This document shows positions 22,653 to 34,026 of a stretch of DNA of 64,000 bases, piece by piece (position 1 is the first letter of the stretch; every line of letters begins with the position of its first letter). The DNA lies in NCBI GenBank assembly GCA_021904315.1, contig CM038915.1, forward strand, positions 15,562,001 to 15,626,000, in the 5' to 3' direction. This stretch comes from Sphagnum magellanicum. Lineage: Eukaryota > Streptophyta > Sphagnopsida > Sphagnales > Sphagnaceae. The notes beneath the pieces were generated by a model, which saw only the letters and a program-made list of their open reading frames with translations, was not told the DNA's origin and did no database searches. Position numbers and translations under genes: made by a program.

Positions 22653-23600
22653 GTGAGTGTAGCTTGTTTTATCCCATTTGCACCCTTTGGCACTCCAAGT
22701 TGTAACAATGGTGGTGGTCATGTTACTTCCAACGTTTCCAATTTGTTGAAAGTTCCACAATTGCCATTGAGTTATGCACCTAGTTCTTTACCCACAATGC
22801 GGCCATCATCAAAGTTGAAGGTGGATGGCTCAACGTAAAAAAGAATTGCTACACGAACCAAGAGTGCAGCTTTGCATGCCACACCACAACCTTTTATTAG
22901 TCATTATGTCATTAACAATGTGCATGGCTTGTTGGTCACAAAACAAACTATCTTTTTAAAAATGAAATAGAGCTTGCAAAAGATTACTAACAATGAGTCT
23001 CAGAAAGAGGTTGAACATCAAAGTTTGCTAAAAAAGAATTGCTACACCAACCAAGAGTGCAACTCTGCATGCCACACCAGAACCTTTTATTAGTCATTAT
23101 GTCATTAACAATGGGCATGGCTTGTTGGTCAAAACAAACTATTTTTTAAAAAATGAAATAGAGCTTGCAAAAGATTGCTAACAATGAGTCTCAGAAAGAG
23201 GTTGAACATCAGAGCACAAAACTCATGCTTGAGGATTAGCAAACAATGTATGTCCATGTTAAGGCAAAGTTTGAAAAGGCCAAGGAAGTGTTTGATGTGG
23301 TGTAACAATTTAAGGAAGATTTTAACAATTTTGTTATTGCTTCTTCAAGTGATGTGTTTACAGTAAAGCTTATTGAGATAGAAGAGAAGCATAAGTAAAC
23401 TTCAAAAGTTTTTGGTTTGCATCAACAACTTCGAATTGAGGAGGGTAATTTCATGTAAGTGGAATTAAAATTAATTTCAATAGAATCATACTATCAAGCA
23501 TATGAGGATAAGTTCCTAACTTTTTGTGAGAGTGCATACAATAAACATAACCAAAATCAAATTGTGCTTGAGAACCTATAGACATTGTTTGTAGGGTGTT
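22653..23600 (+). pseudogene. Decayed coiled-coil ORF containing an internal duplication
   Basis: A + strand frame begins MSVACFIPFAPFGTPS and, after the duplicated segment, continues as NESQKEVEHQSTKLMLED, then VKAKFEKAKEVFDVV, FKEDFNNFVIASSSDVFTV and SYYQAYEDKFLTFCESAYN. It is interrupted by TAG and TAA codons, each of which could be a Gln codon with one C-to-T change. The charged, Lys/Glu-rich stretches suggest a coiled coil. Family unknown; a transposon accessory protein is the likeliest origin. Confidence 0.5.
22837..23213. repeat. 193-bp tandem duplication
   Basis: A segment from 22837 to about 23021 (start AAAAAAGAATTGCTACACGA, end GAGGTTGAACATCA) is repeated at 23030-23213 with few differences. 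The period of 193 bp is not a multiple of three, so the duplication itself shifts the frame of the host ORF. Confidence 0.92.
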
Positions 23601-24949
23601 AGTTTAAATTGAAATTTTGTTTTTTTAATGTGTTAACATGTCCAACTCCTATAACTGGGCCTTTATATTTTGTAAAAAAGGTTGTAATTTATGTTCATTA
23701 CATACAACTTTCATGGTAATGACATTTGCGTGGTTTCGTGCGGTCATTACTACCATCCTTGGTGCTTAATTGCACAATGCACCTCCTCACCAAAGTGTAA
23801 GGCACAAGGATGCAAGGAGGAATGTGCAATTGATTAGCGAAAGTCATTTGGTTTCTTCAACAAAGCTCAAGAGAATACAAATTCACCTTTGTGATTTGAA
23901 AGAGCTTTATCTACAAAAGTGTATGGTAAAGATTCATTGCCTTTGGTTCCTTTGAATTGGCATTCTTACATTTTTGATGAATTTGCTACTTTGGATAGTT
24001 AAGTTTGTAGTGTAAAGATTTGGACACTTGTTAATTTATTCATGTGATAATCTTGAAGGAAATTTGATGTTGGAACTTCCCTTTCCATAGGTCTAGTGGT
24101 TCCTTTAATCTAGGTTTTTAATTTATTTTCCAAATTAGGATGTCATTTGATAGTTTTAGTACCTTGAATTGTTGCAATCCAATGAGTACCCTTCAAAGGA
24201 ATTGTAATCATATATTGTTGTATTGAGATATCCAATATAAAAAGAAGATCAAAGAACCATTAAATTGAGCTTCATGATGGAGGAATACATGTCCAAAAAA
24301 GGCAACATATTTCCTTACCTATGGGATTCAACATAAGATTCCTTTCCTGTGATGTATTCATTGTCTTGAATTCAAAGAAATTAGTGTCTTCCTTGTTCCA
24401 TGTGTTTATTCCTTGTCCTAAGTTCTAGGAAGTCAATGTCACCATTTCTTGTGTTTAAAGGAAATGTGTCATTTAATTTTGTTGTGAAATGGAAGTTGAA
24501 AAGAACCAGTATCTTGAGCTAAGAACTAACCTTGAGCTTCTTAAAAGTGGTGTTTGTTCTTGAAACCAAAAAAAAAAAAGACATTCCAGGAACTCCTTGA
24601 ATTTTAATTTATTCAAATTCCTTTCATGTCATTTTAATCCTTGTCCTAAGTTCCACTTCCTTCAAATTGTTCAATGGATACATGATTCTTGTAGTATTAT
24701 TATGAGGGTGAAACCACACTGCAATAGTACAATTTTTGGGCAAGAAAATGTATTCTTTCTTGGGTACATTTTGCATTATTTTAGGGGTATATTTTCTTTC
24801 ATTTCATCTAGCATTTTGATAAACATATAAAATGGATTTTTGAGACAAAGCCTCCAACACAATTATTGTTACCTTTCAAATGATATTGTTTTTTCAACAA
24901 TATTTTGTGTATTCACTTTTATGTAATTCACCTTTGATTAATATTCAAA
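23601..24949. other. Intergenic, probable transposon debris
   Basis: No intact frame. On position it may include the 3' (C-terminal) portion of the minus-strand hAT copy that follows, but I could not trace the frame. Confidence 0.35.
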
Positions 24950-26530
24950 GGTTCACAACCTAGTCTAATGAGGGTTTCACCCTCTTCAATTCACAATAAT
25001 GTCTTTTGATGACATTAATATGTAAGGAGAAAGAGAAATCAACATTAGGTTGCATCCAAAATTGTGTCAAGGACATTCATCAATTCAAAATCTACAAACT
25101 ACCTATCCAATTATTCGATAATCATGTTAAAGTAATAGTAGAACATTAGGCCTTCATTTATGTAATGGATGCCAAGAAAACATCATTGCACATTAACTAA
25201 TTAGCCCCAACAATTACAATGAAAATGCAAGCCTAATATGAATGACCAACCATGTGAAATGTAAGGTTTTTTACACTGAGGTTGAGGTCGTTAACCCAAT
25301 TTGGGTAATGGTGGTAGAATTGTTATCCATAACATCACAAAAGACATTTATATTGACATTGGAAACCATTCATAGGATTAGAATATATCATGAAAAGATC
25401 AACTTGACACATTTTGATAGCTACCACAAAATTACAAGTGAAGACATGATTTCCTTGAACAAATTTTCCAACAATGGTAACAAATAAAACAAGGCTAACA
25501 TTATGTGAATATTACAAAGAAGGTTAAGATTCTACCTTGCTTGGGCAATTGAAGGGTTGTCCTATGACATTTTCACAATCAAAGCCTTGTATTATGCCAT
25601 GACTTGCTTCAAAGGCTCCAATATTGATATCCATTGAGTTTTGACATTTTTCAAGATCTTAAGTCTTATTATTTTCACAATTTTATCAAGCTTATTACAA
25701 AATGTCACTTAGGGGAACTTGAAAAGTAAGAGTATAATGATTGGTGTAAATTTTCCAACTTAACCACCATTAGCAAATTAGACATAGCTTGCACAACAAG
25801 GTTTGCCCTATGGGCCTTACAATATTGCCCCATCTTGTAGGGAACATGTTTTCCCTTAGTTTTGATGTCATTATAGTGCAACAAACCTAAATAAAGAAGT
25901 TCCATTTGCTCCAAAACAAATGAGCCTCTCCCCTACCTCTTTCTAGTTAACTTTCCTTGTTGCATTTAAGGGATTGGGTAATGATAAGGCTTAAGTTGTT
26001 TACATTGCCACCTTCAACAACATGCTAAAAAGTGAGGACATGCACTTTTCTCCATGCATACATCACATATACATGAATTGATATCCATATTGATTATCAA
26101 TATTAATCACTTTTTCTACACTTAAAGAAATAAACCTACTTCTAGCCACAACATTTTCAGTTCTTTTCAAAACTTGCTTACACATACAATCTAACACCAT
26201 CTCCCAACTTGCCCCATCAAACCAATGATGCATGGGATTGTTAAGAACATTCAATTGCATAAACAATTTTTGCAAGGTTCTATTTTTTCATGGGGTGACC
26301 ATGACCAAGCAAATGAAAAATCAAAGCAAATTGAACAAGGTTTTTTTTCATGTTAATCTAAATTGCACCATGAGTGACTTGTTACAACACTATTTTAAAA
26401 CCTTTAGCAAAATGCAACTTTTCATTGATAGCATGAATGTTATTTTTCAAGAAATAATGTTTTCCTTTTTTCACCCATGGCATTGGTACCAAAGTCTTGT
26501 AATGATCTACATGATTCCATAAATAATTTA
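24950..26530 (-). mobile_element. hAT-like transposase remnant, minus strand
   Basis: Minus-strand fragments occur in the expected order. NPMHHWFDGASWEMV and RSRFISLSVEKVINIDNQ lie at 26063-26275. YCKAHRANLVVQAMSNLLMV with a KLENLHQSLYSYFSSSPK stretch lies at 25705-25914. LLPLLENLFKEIM lies near 25450, and a HYCE-like block followed by EEGET lies near 24985. The CxAHRxNLxVQ block and the order of pieces are those of hAT-superfamily transposases common in plants. Frames shift several times and stops are frequent. The last block matches the remnant at 16986-17770. Confidence 0.65.
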
Positions 26531-27201
26531 GTTTGGGAACAAAAAGCTTATATTTGCCTTTAATCCAAATGCAAATTTTGCATCAAACTTGAATGACTTT
26601 GTCATTAGAACTTAAGACAAATTTTGCATATGGTAGTTTTACTGCCCATGTATCCTAGAAATGCCTTTTCAATTCATATGTCTTTTTTTTCATTTTAAAA
26701 ATCTCAATGTTTTTTTTACCACAACAAGGTCCAAGAACATTGAATCAAATTACGTAATAAAAGGAACATCCATGGGAACTACATACATTAGAAGAATCAA
26801 CAATAAAAACAACAGTCATTAGGATAGATGTACCAGAAGAAGTAAGATCAGACTAGGGGATTTTGTCCTTGGGTAGAAATTTAAACTTAAAGTTTTTAAG
26901 GGGTTGAATTTTTTGCATGAACTCAAGAGGTTAGGAACCAAGAATGAATAAACATTAAGATAATCAAGTAGCAATGCCTCAAAGAAAATGGACACAATTT
27001 GAAATAAAAATTATTGGCCCCATTACTACAAAATGTGGGTGTAGTTCACTAGTCCTTGTTCACTAGACTAGTGAATTCATTGCTTCCCCACTAGGTCCTA
27101 TTCACTATAACCAATGAATTCACTCATAATCCAATGAAATCACTTGACGTAGAGGGTCACCTTTTGTTGTAGTGGGCCCCTCAATGGTCACATAAACACA
27201 T
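26531..27201. other. Intergenic, no gene seen
   Basis: AT-rich sequence. A short palindrome TTCACTAGACTAGTGAA lies at about 27058-27075, near several TCACT/AGTGA phrases that may be the edge of an element. Confidence 0.35.
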
Positions 27202-27320
27202 ACACAATATGAAAATAACTAAAGGCATACACAATGTGAAAAAAATTAAATGCACACATAATGTGAAAATAACTTAAGGCATACACAATGTGATAAAAAC
27301 TAAAGGCAATGTGAAACAAA
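27202..27320. repeat. 27-bp minisatellite, about five units
   Basis: ACACAATGTGAAAA-type units begin at 27202, 27229, 27256 and 27283, with a shorter one near 27305. The 27-bp period explains the repetitive minus-strand frame over it. Confidence 0.85.
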
Positions 27321-28876
27321 TTAAGGGTTTTGAAGATAATTAAATCTCGCCTTGTTCGCATCACATGGTGTAATCTTAGTTGTAGATAACAACCTTTTGT
27401 TATGTGAAAATCACAAAATCTTAATGCCACAAAATTGTGAAAAGAAAAGAAATCAACACTCCCAGAAGTTGCTAATGAACATTTTGTAAGTGGTAATGGA
27501 GTTTTGATGTTTATAAATGCTCACATGTAAAACATCACAAATTTTAAAAAATAAAAATCACAAATTGAATTACCAAATCAACATGAATGCAATGACATCT
27601 TTTGTCAACATGACTTGCACGAATAATTATGGGAATCGAATTGCAACTATCACTCCCACTTACAAATCAAGATTGATTGATTCCAAAGGCATCTAAGAGT
27701 TTTGAGAATAATCTATAGATCGTGCAATGTCAACAATCACAACAACACATCTTGGGTTTTGTGACCGGTTTAAAAAATGACTATTGTCTTTTTTGATTAT
27801 GTTTATAACTACTTGGTCACAAAAATTATTATGTAGTTGAAAAGGACATCAAGATGCCACATGGCATCATAGTTTTGTGACTATAGTTGGGTGCAATCAT
27901 AATCAAATGTATCAAAAAACATGTCAAACGACTGCCAAAACTCAATAAAAATGTAATCTTGTAATGTATATTTTTGTGATGCCATTTTAATGCCATGTTA
28001 ATCATGGAATGTTGTGTTAAATGACTAATATGAGTGTTGAAGAATTCAAAATGAAAATTCAAAAAATATTATTTTGGGTTTTGGTTTTAGTAAAGGACCT
28101 TTGAATTTGAATAACAATTGCATCAAAAGTAGTCAATTTTGTAAATTATTAAGTTAAAGACTTTATTTATAAAGGAATTTTGATGAGAAAAAAATTGAAA
28201 TGATGTTATTGATTATCCACATTCAAAAAATGCTCACAATTTGAAAGTTGTGAAATTTGAGTTTTAAAAATTAAAAATCTATTGAACATAATTTTAAAAT
28301 TTCAAGAGTCTTTTACCACATGTAAATGGGGTGTAATGTACATGATATCTAAAAAAATAATTTAATTTATGAAAAATTAAATAAAAAATTAAACAAGTAA
28401 CATATTTTCATACAATTTGAAATTAAGATAATTTTTCAAAATGAAATGTAGAATTTGTCCATTTAAAAAAAAATCTTAGTTATTCATGAAAAGTTAATAA
28501 AAAAAATGTGATGTATAGAAAAAATTATATGTATTTTTAGTAACATATTGCAAAGGATTTCATCTTGAAAATCCTTTCCATGAGAAAGTGAAAATGACCA
28601 CAAAAAGGGTTACAATCCTTGGGTCCTTCGTCGCTCTTGGCTCATTTGATTGTGATCACACCCAATCAATATGATAACTTGTTCAATTTTTGGGTAAATA
28701 TATTACCATTTTTGAATTTACATTAACATATTTGAATGATTTAAAATTAAAAATTCAAAAATACCATTTGCTTTTGTAACTAATATTAACTAATAACAAC
28801 TCATTTTTTATGATGATGATGTGGCATGCCATGTGTCAACAAGGTGTTACAGCTACTAGTCAATTTCATGTTTTGT
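27321..28876. other. AT-rich intergenic region, no gene seen
   Basis: Long A/T runs with no supportable frame or array. Confidence 0.45.
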
Positions 28877-29380
28877 GACATTAATTTCAATAAGATTACA
28901 TTTCTTGATTAATAAAAAATGTTCATAATCCCAAAACATGTTTTTAATGACTTGTCGTATGCAACTACAATGTCTAATTCACGATCAAGGAAATGACTAA
29001 AAATGTATTAGCACTAGTAATTGACCTTATGATTCATGACATTAATTGCAATAAAATTACATTTGTTGATTGGTCAAAAATGTTCATAATGCCAAAACAT
29101 GTTTTTTATGACTTGTCCTATGTAATTATATAATGTCCAACATGATTAAAGAAACGACTAAAAATGTTTTTAACAACTAGTTGTCAACCTAATGACTTAT
29201 GACATTAATTTCAATAAAATTGCATTTATTGAATGATCAAAAGTGTTCATAATGACAAAACATGTATTTTACAACTTGTTTTGTGCAACTACAATGTGTA
29301 ACACACCTAAGAAAATAACTAATAATATAATTAACAACTAATAATCAACCTTATGACTCATGCAACTTAAAAAAACGACC
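28877..29380. repeat. About 162-bp tandem repeat, three units and a partial fourth
   Basis: GACATTAAT recurs at 28877, 29038 and 29201. Each copy is followed by a CAATAAAATTACATT block, ATGTTCATAATGCCAAAACA, an ACTTGTC-type block and GACTAAAAATGT. A degraded fourth start lies near 29360. No coding potential. Confidence 0.88.
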
Positions 29381-29399
29381 AAAAAATAAATTACAATCA

Positions 29400-30060
29400 C
29401 ATTGGGCCAATCATTTTATTAGCTAAGTTTAGTTAAAATAACCTAATTTAGTTTCTAATTTTATGACAATTTAGCTAGATTTAGTTACATATTGTTTCAA
29501 TAGTGAAATTTATTTTTAAAATTTAAAATTTAGCCAAATATAATTTAAGTATTCAATAACTTAATTTATCATTGTTTAACTATGTTTAACATAAAAATTA
29601 TGTTTAATTTTATATATGTTAGTTTAACCATGTTTAGCCTAAATTATTATTTTAAATATAAATTATATAAATTTAGTTATACATTAATAATTTTAGACCA
29701 TGTTTGGCCTAAATAATTGTGTTTAAAGGTGTTTAACCATGTTTAATTTAAATAATTATGTTTAATTGTTTATAAGGGCCATATTTAGCCATGTTTAACC
29801 AAAGTAATTATGTGTAACCATGTTTAATTTAAGTAATTTTTTTTAGCCTTATTTATGTTTGTTTAGCCATGTTTAGTTTAAATAGTTGTGTTTAATTTAA
29901 TTTTTATATTAATTTAACTATGTTTAGCCTAGGTGATTATTTTTAGCCAAATTATTTAAAGCAGTTATGTTTAGCCATGTTTAAACTAACTTAGTCTATG
30001 TCTAACCTAAATTAGCTTAATTTATTCTAAGTCTACTTTAGATTAGCCTAGCTTTAAAAC
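29400..30060. repeat. Degenerate short-period repeat rich in CCATGTTTAG/A
   Basis: The phrase CCATGTTTA with AACCTAAATAATTATG-like spacers recurs many times with irregular spacing. Similar wording occurs in shorter form at 18240-18420. It looks like an old AT-rich satellite. Confidence 0.6.
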
Positions 30061-33000
30061 CTAGCTTCGTATAGGTCTAACCAAGAGCTAGGTCTAGAGG
30101 AGCAAACCGAAATAGCCAGTTAGAACTATGCATGCAGCCCAAATTGGGGTGATTACTAGGGTTAAATTGGTACACTGACTTTAGGATACTCCTTGGGGAA
30201 TGGGGCATTACCAAAATACCAAACTCCACCCCCCAAAACCAAGCCAAAGGCCTTTAAATATTATAACCTTAGGCCCAAATGTTATATAACTATATATCAT
30301 CCTCAAACCATAGATATATTCTTCCACATTTTGGCTTATGGTTTGAGGATGTTGGCAAGTGGTCCAAGCATTTTTTACCTTGCTAAAGCCCAAGCTCACT
30401 AGTGTTCTATCTTGGAACCACAATATGTTCCTCAGATATTATTGTTAAAATATGTTTGACATTATCACATATTAGATAAATGTATTTACCTTAAGCCAAA
30501 ACAGATATCCCAAGCTTTTGGATTGTTGTTTTACCCTTTTAATATTTTGTATTAGCGCCCTTTGCATAGGAACAATACATATTGTAAGGAGGCCAATGCA
30601 TACATGACACAACTGTCACAGGTGACCAGTACAAGATCTTTGTATTTGGGTTCACAGTTTCTTATATTTTGATTGTTAAACCTATGTGTGTTTGGTTGTG
30701 GAAGAAGACCCATTTGGTTGATCGAAGAAGGGAAATGGGATTTTTGTAAACTAGTGTATGTGCTAGGTCTGCACATTTTTTAATTATGTGGGGTCATTGT
30801 ATGTACATTGAATTGAGTTTGCATTATTGTATTGGTAGTGGGTACCCCACTTTCGGCGGCGCCAGTCTACGACGATAAAGCATACAATAATGCCCAAAGA
30901 GCACGTAACTCCCTTGCTTTGAGGGCGTTATCAAACATAAAAATCAATATGGTTCTTCTTCTTTTTTGAGTTTTTCTCGTGATACCTAACAAGTACCCAC
31001 TGGATATCATAGGAAAAATGTTTAAAAACAACACAGGCATTTCAGAAAACAAAATGACCAGTAGGATTTTACAGTAGGTGTAAATGTACCTCCACATACA
31101 CCAAGAAAACTCTTAGAGGGTTTTATGTGAACTTGAGTGAACAGTGAACGGATAGTGTAGAGCACACCATGATGGATGGTGGGTGGACAAGAAATATTTT
31201 TCCATTGGGGCTATGATTGCCAAAGCCAAGAACCAATGACAACAAGGTCATCCAAATGGATGTCATTTCGTTCACATGTAAAGTTTGACAACTTAAAATT
31301 TGAAGAGGAAATAGTTTTAAAGCTTGGGCAACATAAGTTTAGGAGAAACCCAATGAAGGAATCCTCCCTCACATCGAAAACATCTCTAGTAAGTCACATT
31401 TATCTATGAAGCAAGGTTGTTTGTTTGTCTTGTTTTGTTTGTACTAATGAGATCCACCCAACCAAGATGCTTCAGATCACATTCTTGGTCTCTTTGGAAA
31501 GCTCTTGAGGAGGAGGGGTGCATCATCTTGGTTTCATAATGTCTAGACTTGAGGTGCAAAAGTTCTTGAATATTGAATGATTTCTTCAGTAAAAAATAAA
31601 TTAAATCATAGCTGAAAATTTTGGAGGAATTGGAATATGCCTTTGGTGTTGTTGGAAAGATCTTGATGAGCAAGATTTAATGGAATTTATGTGGTAAAAT
31701 TTGGATTCAAGATGTGGGAGATATTGATTTTTAAGTGATTTCTACCGGTGAAAATTCAAATAAATTCCAAAAAACTAGGTTTTGGAAGGAAAAATCAATT
31801 GAAAACATGGTAACACATGGGCCAACAACATAGGCCACACTAGTTTTGATGAAATCATCTTCAATTTTTGTTGAACAGTTGAAAGCTAGGAATCCTTATC
31901 ACAGAGCCATAGCAACCGTGGAAGTCTAGGCCATGTCAAGGATGTGTTTGTGAGACTAATGGGCTCTGAACTTCAAAGCACATCTCTCAACCCCAAAGGT
32001 AGAAAAGAATAAAGCTACCAAGGATGATGTTCATAGGTTGGTTGTCAAAAGTAAAGGTGTTTTTTTTGGGAGTCAGAGGGCAACATAAATTTAAAATATG
32101 TTTGATTGTGTAGGGTAAAGCCCTGGGTAAAAGAGGGGGCCATTTCTATGAATGAGGGTTTGTAAGTCACAAGCGGGTTTAAGACCAAAACTATGTATGT
32201 TTATTACATAGCTATGGAAATCTATGTTCTTGTTACATAAATATTTTTTCACCTTTCTATTATCCATGCATAACTAATTTGCCACACCATTTTCCTACCA
32301 TGAACTTCACATAAACTACACCAAAACCTTTCAAAACCAAAATCTCGATTCTCTTCATAATTCATGAAACTTTACATTGATACAACAACTCATTTCTATC
32401 AAGTGAAGGTGTTTCCAAAGGTCACAAACACCCACTTATATACTAACCAAAAGGAAACAAAATAAGAAATTACCTAAAGTTTACACATTACATGGTTCCC
32501 CATGACTCCCCATGTGATTTCACATGCATAATAAAGTGGCAAAGACTTTTCACATGACTTTTCACATAAATTACTATGTGAAAGTCAAACACCATGACCA
32601 AATCATAATTAAACTATGAAACCATACCAACAAGTAAATCACCAAACTTACCCGCTAAATAATTACATAAGTAATAATTTAACTACATCAAGTTACAGGT
32701 CCACATGAAGTTGGAGCTAAAAGTGAGACTTGAATTCCCAAAACCATTTTGTTTCATGTTTTTGCTAGCATTAAGAACTAGCAGCATTGAACATTTGAAA
32801 TGGATAGTTGTGATTGAATTTCAAAGGAGAGGACGCACCTTGCTTGTAAAGTTCCTAAAATGAATAACCTTGGGTTCATCATTGGGTTAAACCCCAACCC
32901 ACTTACTTTGGGTCTGCTCTTTTTGTTCTCCCTTTCCCCCTTGGCTAGATGTTTTGTTTTATAACGCTTGCCAAGGTTTCATCAATAGGTTTTCAAGGCA

Positions 33001-33870
33001 CCTCCTTTCACTTTTAGGAAGTTTATAAGTAAGTTGCCTCCTCTAATTTTATGGAACCATCTGTGTAAGGTAGTTCCTCTGTGGCAAAGACTTTAATGAT
33101 GATAAGGTGCCATATACATGCATAGGGAAATTTTCTAAAGGTTCTTCACCATGCTTGAAGTCCTAGGTCAAAAAACAATTAGGGATAATTTAGGCACAAA
33201 AGTTTATCCTTTCTTGTAAAATTTTCATATTCTTATCCATTTGGTTTCCTTTTCATATATTCAATGAATTTTTTTTTTCTTGTTCTTTATGTCTTAATGC
33301 ACTAGGTGGATTTTCCCCAACATTATTTCAATGAAAATCGTAAATGTGTTGTTCGCTTCAAAATGACCCAATGCAGGTTTCCACACACAGGCAGTGGGGG
33401 CCTTGGAAAAAACCAACACGAAAACATATTGTGTTTCAGTGGTGGCCCAATGTTCATTTCTGCTAGTCAAAAACTGTGTGCCCTGAAACATGAACCTCAA
33501 AACAAGAACCTTAAAATCTACCACCCACCAAAACATGTCAAGTTTCTACGAGTGGTTCGGCACAAGTTTCGATGCTCGAATAGCCCAAGCCCCCGAAACA
33601 TATCCCATCAAAACATGTAACATTTTGGGAGCTATGTTTCAGCCCCATCCACCCATCTTCCATGTTCCCCCATGTAATCTTCATCCATGCCCCATGACCT
33701 ATCCATGACACTTTAGACCTTTTTTAACTTTCCCACACTTTGTCTAACTTTCGCCAAACTATTCTGTTAGGACAATTATTGAAAGTAATCAAATAAATTT
33801 TGAAGTTTAGGTAGGAATTTATTACAACCAGGATGTGTCACATGATAATTGTCACAACGAACAAACAAGT
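30061..33870. other. Intergenic region, no gene seen
   Basis: Several 60-100 codon frames on both strands show no recognisable motif. GAAACATG-type phrases begin near 33485 and continue into the transposon that follows. The left end of that element may lie in 33300-33900, but I see no clear terminal repeat. Confidence 0.4.
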
Positions 33871-34026
33871 GCACCCAAGTTTTGGTTCAATTAAGGTTTT
33901 GTTTCATTGTAGAATTCTTACAACTGCAAATTTTTTTTTCTTCCACCAACTCAAGCATAAGCCAATCCAGATCTTCCATTGTTCTTAACACAAAAGCCGA
34001 ATTAGTCCTGATAGAAGAAAGGAAAC

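Noticed and set aside
27188-27430. Minus-strand ORF with repeated HIVYAFSYF-like phrases
   Set aside because: Explained by the 27-bp minisatellite.
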